Shown: piece by piece, positions 6,405 through 7,783 of the stretch
Position numbering within the stretch: the stretch's first letter is position 1
How the letters are laid out: each line of letters opens with the position of its first letter
Assembly: GCA_030635405.1 (NCBI GenBank)
Contig: DAOVZA010000078.1
Location: 1 to 7,783, forward strand
DNA: 7,783 nucleotides
Direction: 5' to 3'
Origin: Desulfocapsa sp.
Lineage (GTDB): Bacteria; Desulfobacterota; Desulfobulbia; Desulfobulbales; Desulfocapsaceae
Made by a program: the position numbers and the translations under genes
The notes under the pieces: generated by a model
The model's database searches: none
Seen by the model: the letters and a program-made list of their open reading frames with translations, nothing else
What the model was told of the DNA's origin: nothing

Positions 6405-7783
6405 ATGAACATTCGATATAGCTCAATAACTGCGGCATTGTGTTGTACTCTTCTATTATCTGGTTGTGTGTATGATAAGAAAAAGATTGTTACAGCTGGA
6501 AATACTGAAGTAAAGACTCCTGGGCTTCAAACCACAGAAGTTTCTCCGCCTGTGGCGATCAGCCAATATGGTTCGGTTGATGTAAATAGTGATCAATATG
6601 TAGCAAATGACACTATTAGACAGAACTTGGCTGGGTTTACGACTAAAGGTGGTTCTTTACCGGAAATGCAATATATCAAAGATCGGATTTTTGAATATGG
6701 TAGAAAACTTGATCGCTGGAAAGAGTTAGATGATCAAGCGATCGTAATGGATCTTGATGAGCAGGCGTCTGAGGAAATGGTACGTTGTTTCAGAGACCTG
6801 CAAAAGGTTTTAAATGGATATAATCGTATCCATGAATCTCTGTTACGAAATGATTCTTTTGATTCAGAGAATCAGATTACCAGTGACGAAGTGATGAAGT
6901 TGGAAAAGAGAGATATCTTATTTCTCGAATCGAGTTGTGGAAGACTTCTCAAAAGTGGTGATGATAAGGGAGAAGGTTGGGAAGAGCGAGGAGAGCAGGC
7001 TGATCTGCCACAAATTGAGACACTGATTGAACGTTATGCAGGAAGCAGTGAATTTGAAGAAGTTGTTCAGGTATGGCAGCAGATTCCTACGTATCAGCTT
7101 GACAGAGTACATATAAACACCAGAATTTCCTATGGTAATGCTTTGATGTCACTTCATCAGGAAAATGAAGCAGCTAAAATATACCAGGAAGTTATCGATT
7201 TGATGACATCTTCAAATGATCAGCGGACTGATATTCTTTCTCTGCGTAAAATCCTTGCTGATCTCTATACAGCATCTGGAGAGTACGATAAGGCTGAAGA
7301 GCAGTATCGTGAAATCTCAAATGACTATAGTGATCTTGCTAAGATCGAAGATTGGGCGACACTCCAGCTTTCCATTTTAGAGAGAAGTGAGGCGAATAGT
7401 CCGGAGTTACAGGGATATTCAGCTCTTCTTAGAAATTACCTTGGTTATAGTGCTCAGCGTGATGGGTATAAGCTTGTTTGGCAGGCCGATGAGTTTCTCG
7501 CGGAATATCCGTACTCAGCTGTGGCCTCTAATGTTGATATTATAAAAAGTTCTACAATGACTCGGGCTGACCAGTGGCTTGCATCTTTCATTGTTGAAGT
7601 TGATGCAATGGCAGCTGAAGAACGATTCCAAGATGCTTTATTAATGCTTGAGACATTACCTGAAGATATATTAAGCGGAGAAAAATTAATAGAAATACGT
7701 AAGAAAAGTGATTATTTAATTTTGGCTGAAGCGGTGAGCCGTGAAAAGAAGAATATTGACAAGATACAAGCCAAAAAACACCA
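6405..7783 (+). CDS. TPR-type lipoprotein, C-terminus cut by the window edge; function unknown
   Basis: The frame is open from ATG 6405 to the right edge, 459 complete codons with no stop. A lipoprotein signal is clear: MNIRYSSITAALCCTL, then lipobox LSGC with Cys21. Val22 at +2 gives no inner-membrane retention signal, so outer-membrane attachment is likely. A variable, polar linker follows (about 22-75). From about 85 onward the sequence looks helical and charged. Two TPR-like helix pairs are visible at about 238-268 (NALMSLHQENEAAKIYQEVI) and 279-312 (LADLYTASGEYDKAEEQYRE), with weaker helical repeats after that. Such folds bind other proteins. The gene lies 126 bases after the PBP gene on the same strand, which suggests a cell-envelope role, perhaps as an LpoA- or CpoB-like PBP partner; that is inference. 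The decisive C-terminal part is off the window. Start choice rests on the signal peptide; no Shine-Dalgarno is seen. Confidence 0.88.
   Translation, partial: MNIRYSSITAALCCTLLLSGCVYDKKKIVTAGNTEVKTPGLQTTEVSPPVAISQYGSVDVNSDQYVANDTIRQNLAGFTTKGGSLPEMQYIKDRIFEYGRKLDRWKELDDQAIVMDLDEQASEEMVRCFRDLQKVLNGYNRIHESLLRNDSFDSENQITSDEVMKLEKRDILFLESSCGRLLKSGDDKGEGWEERGEQADLPQIETLIERYAGSSEFEEVVQVWQQIPTYQLDRVHINTRISYGNALMSLHQENEAAKIYQEVIDLMTSSNDQRTDILSLRKILADLYTASGEYDKAEEQYREISNDYSDLAKIEDWATLQLSILERSEANSPELQGYSALLRNYLGYSAQRDGYKLVWQADEFLAEYPYSAVASNVDIIKSSTMTRADQWLASFIVEVDAMAAEERFQDALLMLETLPEDILSGEKLIEIRKKSDYLILAEAVSREKKNIDKIQAKKH
6996..7009. repeat. 14-base repeat, copy inside the TPR lipoprotein gene
   Basis: This is an exact match to 902-915. 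Here it encodes QADLP in the lipoprotein (residues about 198-202, within EERGEQADLPQIE). See the intergenic copy for the longer 21-of-27 alignment. Confidence 0.35.

Noticed and set aside
6918..7112. 64-codon minus-strand frame inside the lipoprotein gene
   Set aside because: It is antisense to a convincing lipoprotein frame and has no supporting signals.
1..7783. A defence system, CRISPR array, mobile element, tRNA or prophage in the window
   Set aside because: All recognisable proteins are envelope-related or TraB-family; I saw no regularly spaced repeats, transposase, integrase, terminal inverted repeats or tRNA-like cloverleaf.

Overview
The window holds four protein-coding genes, two of them cut by the window edges, and reads as a cell-envelope locus of a Gram-negative bacterium. 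Two products carry lipoprotein signals. A LysM-bearing lytic transglycosylase and a bifunctional class A penicillin-binding protein (PBP) imply a periplasm with peptidoglycan and an outer membrane. The DNA is A+T-leaning. The gene styles (MltD with several LysM domains, a TraB/PrgY-type protein, a very long class A PBP, a TPR lipoprotein) suggest a Desulfobulbales-like deltaproteobacterium (Desulfobacterota). That placement is an inference from gene style, not a search result.

Layout. Minus strand, 1-791: the N-terminal 263 codons of a TraB/GumN-family protein, cut by the left edge. 792-944: a 153-base gap with a purine tract and a short repeat. Minus strand, 945-2663: an MltD-like lipoprotein transglycosylase with three LysM domains. 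2664-2921: a 258-base divergent regulatory region with a good sigma70-type promoter facing the PBP and a leader of about 140 nt containing tiny overlapping ORFs. Plus strand, 2922-6278: a class A PBP (GT51 plus transpeptidase) of 1118 residues, with about 225 extra residues inside the transpeptidase domain. 6279-6404: a 126-base gap with a terminator-like hairpin. Plus strand, 6405 to the right edge: a TPR-type lipoprotein, cut after 459 codons.

How it fits together. A peptidoglycan synthase (PBP) and a peptidoglycan-cleaving enzyme (MltD) are transcribed divergently from one regulatory region. A TPR lipoprotein lies directly downstream of the PBP. In enterobacteria, class A PBPs are activated by outer-membrane lipoproteins, and LpoA has a TPR-like N-terminal half. 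The downstream gene is therefore a reasonable candidate partner of this PBP, possibly docking on the unusual insert, but this is a hypothesis.

There is no mobile element, CRISPR array, RNA gene or phage gene here. I found no clearly new multi-gene system. The points most worth a second look are the PBP insert, the lipoprotein next to it, the PBP leader, the read-through hairpin before the lipoprotein, and the lack of Shine-Dalgarno sequences before all four starts.
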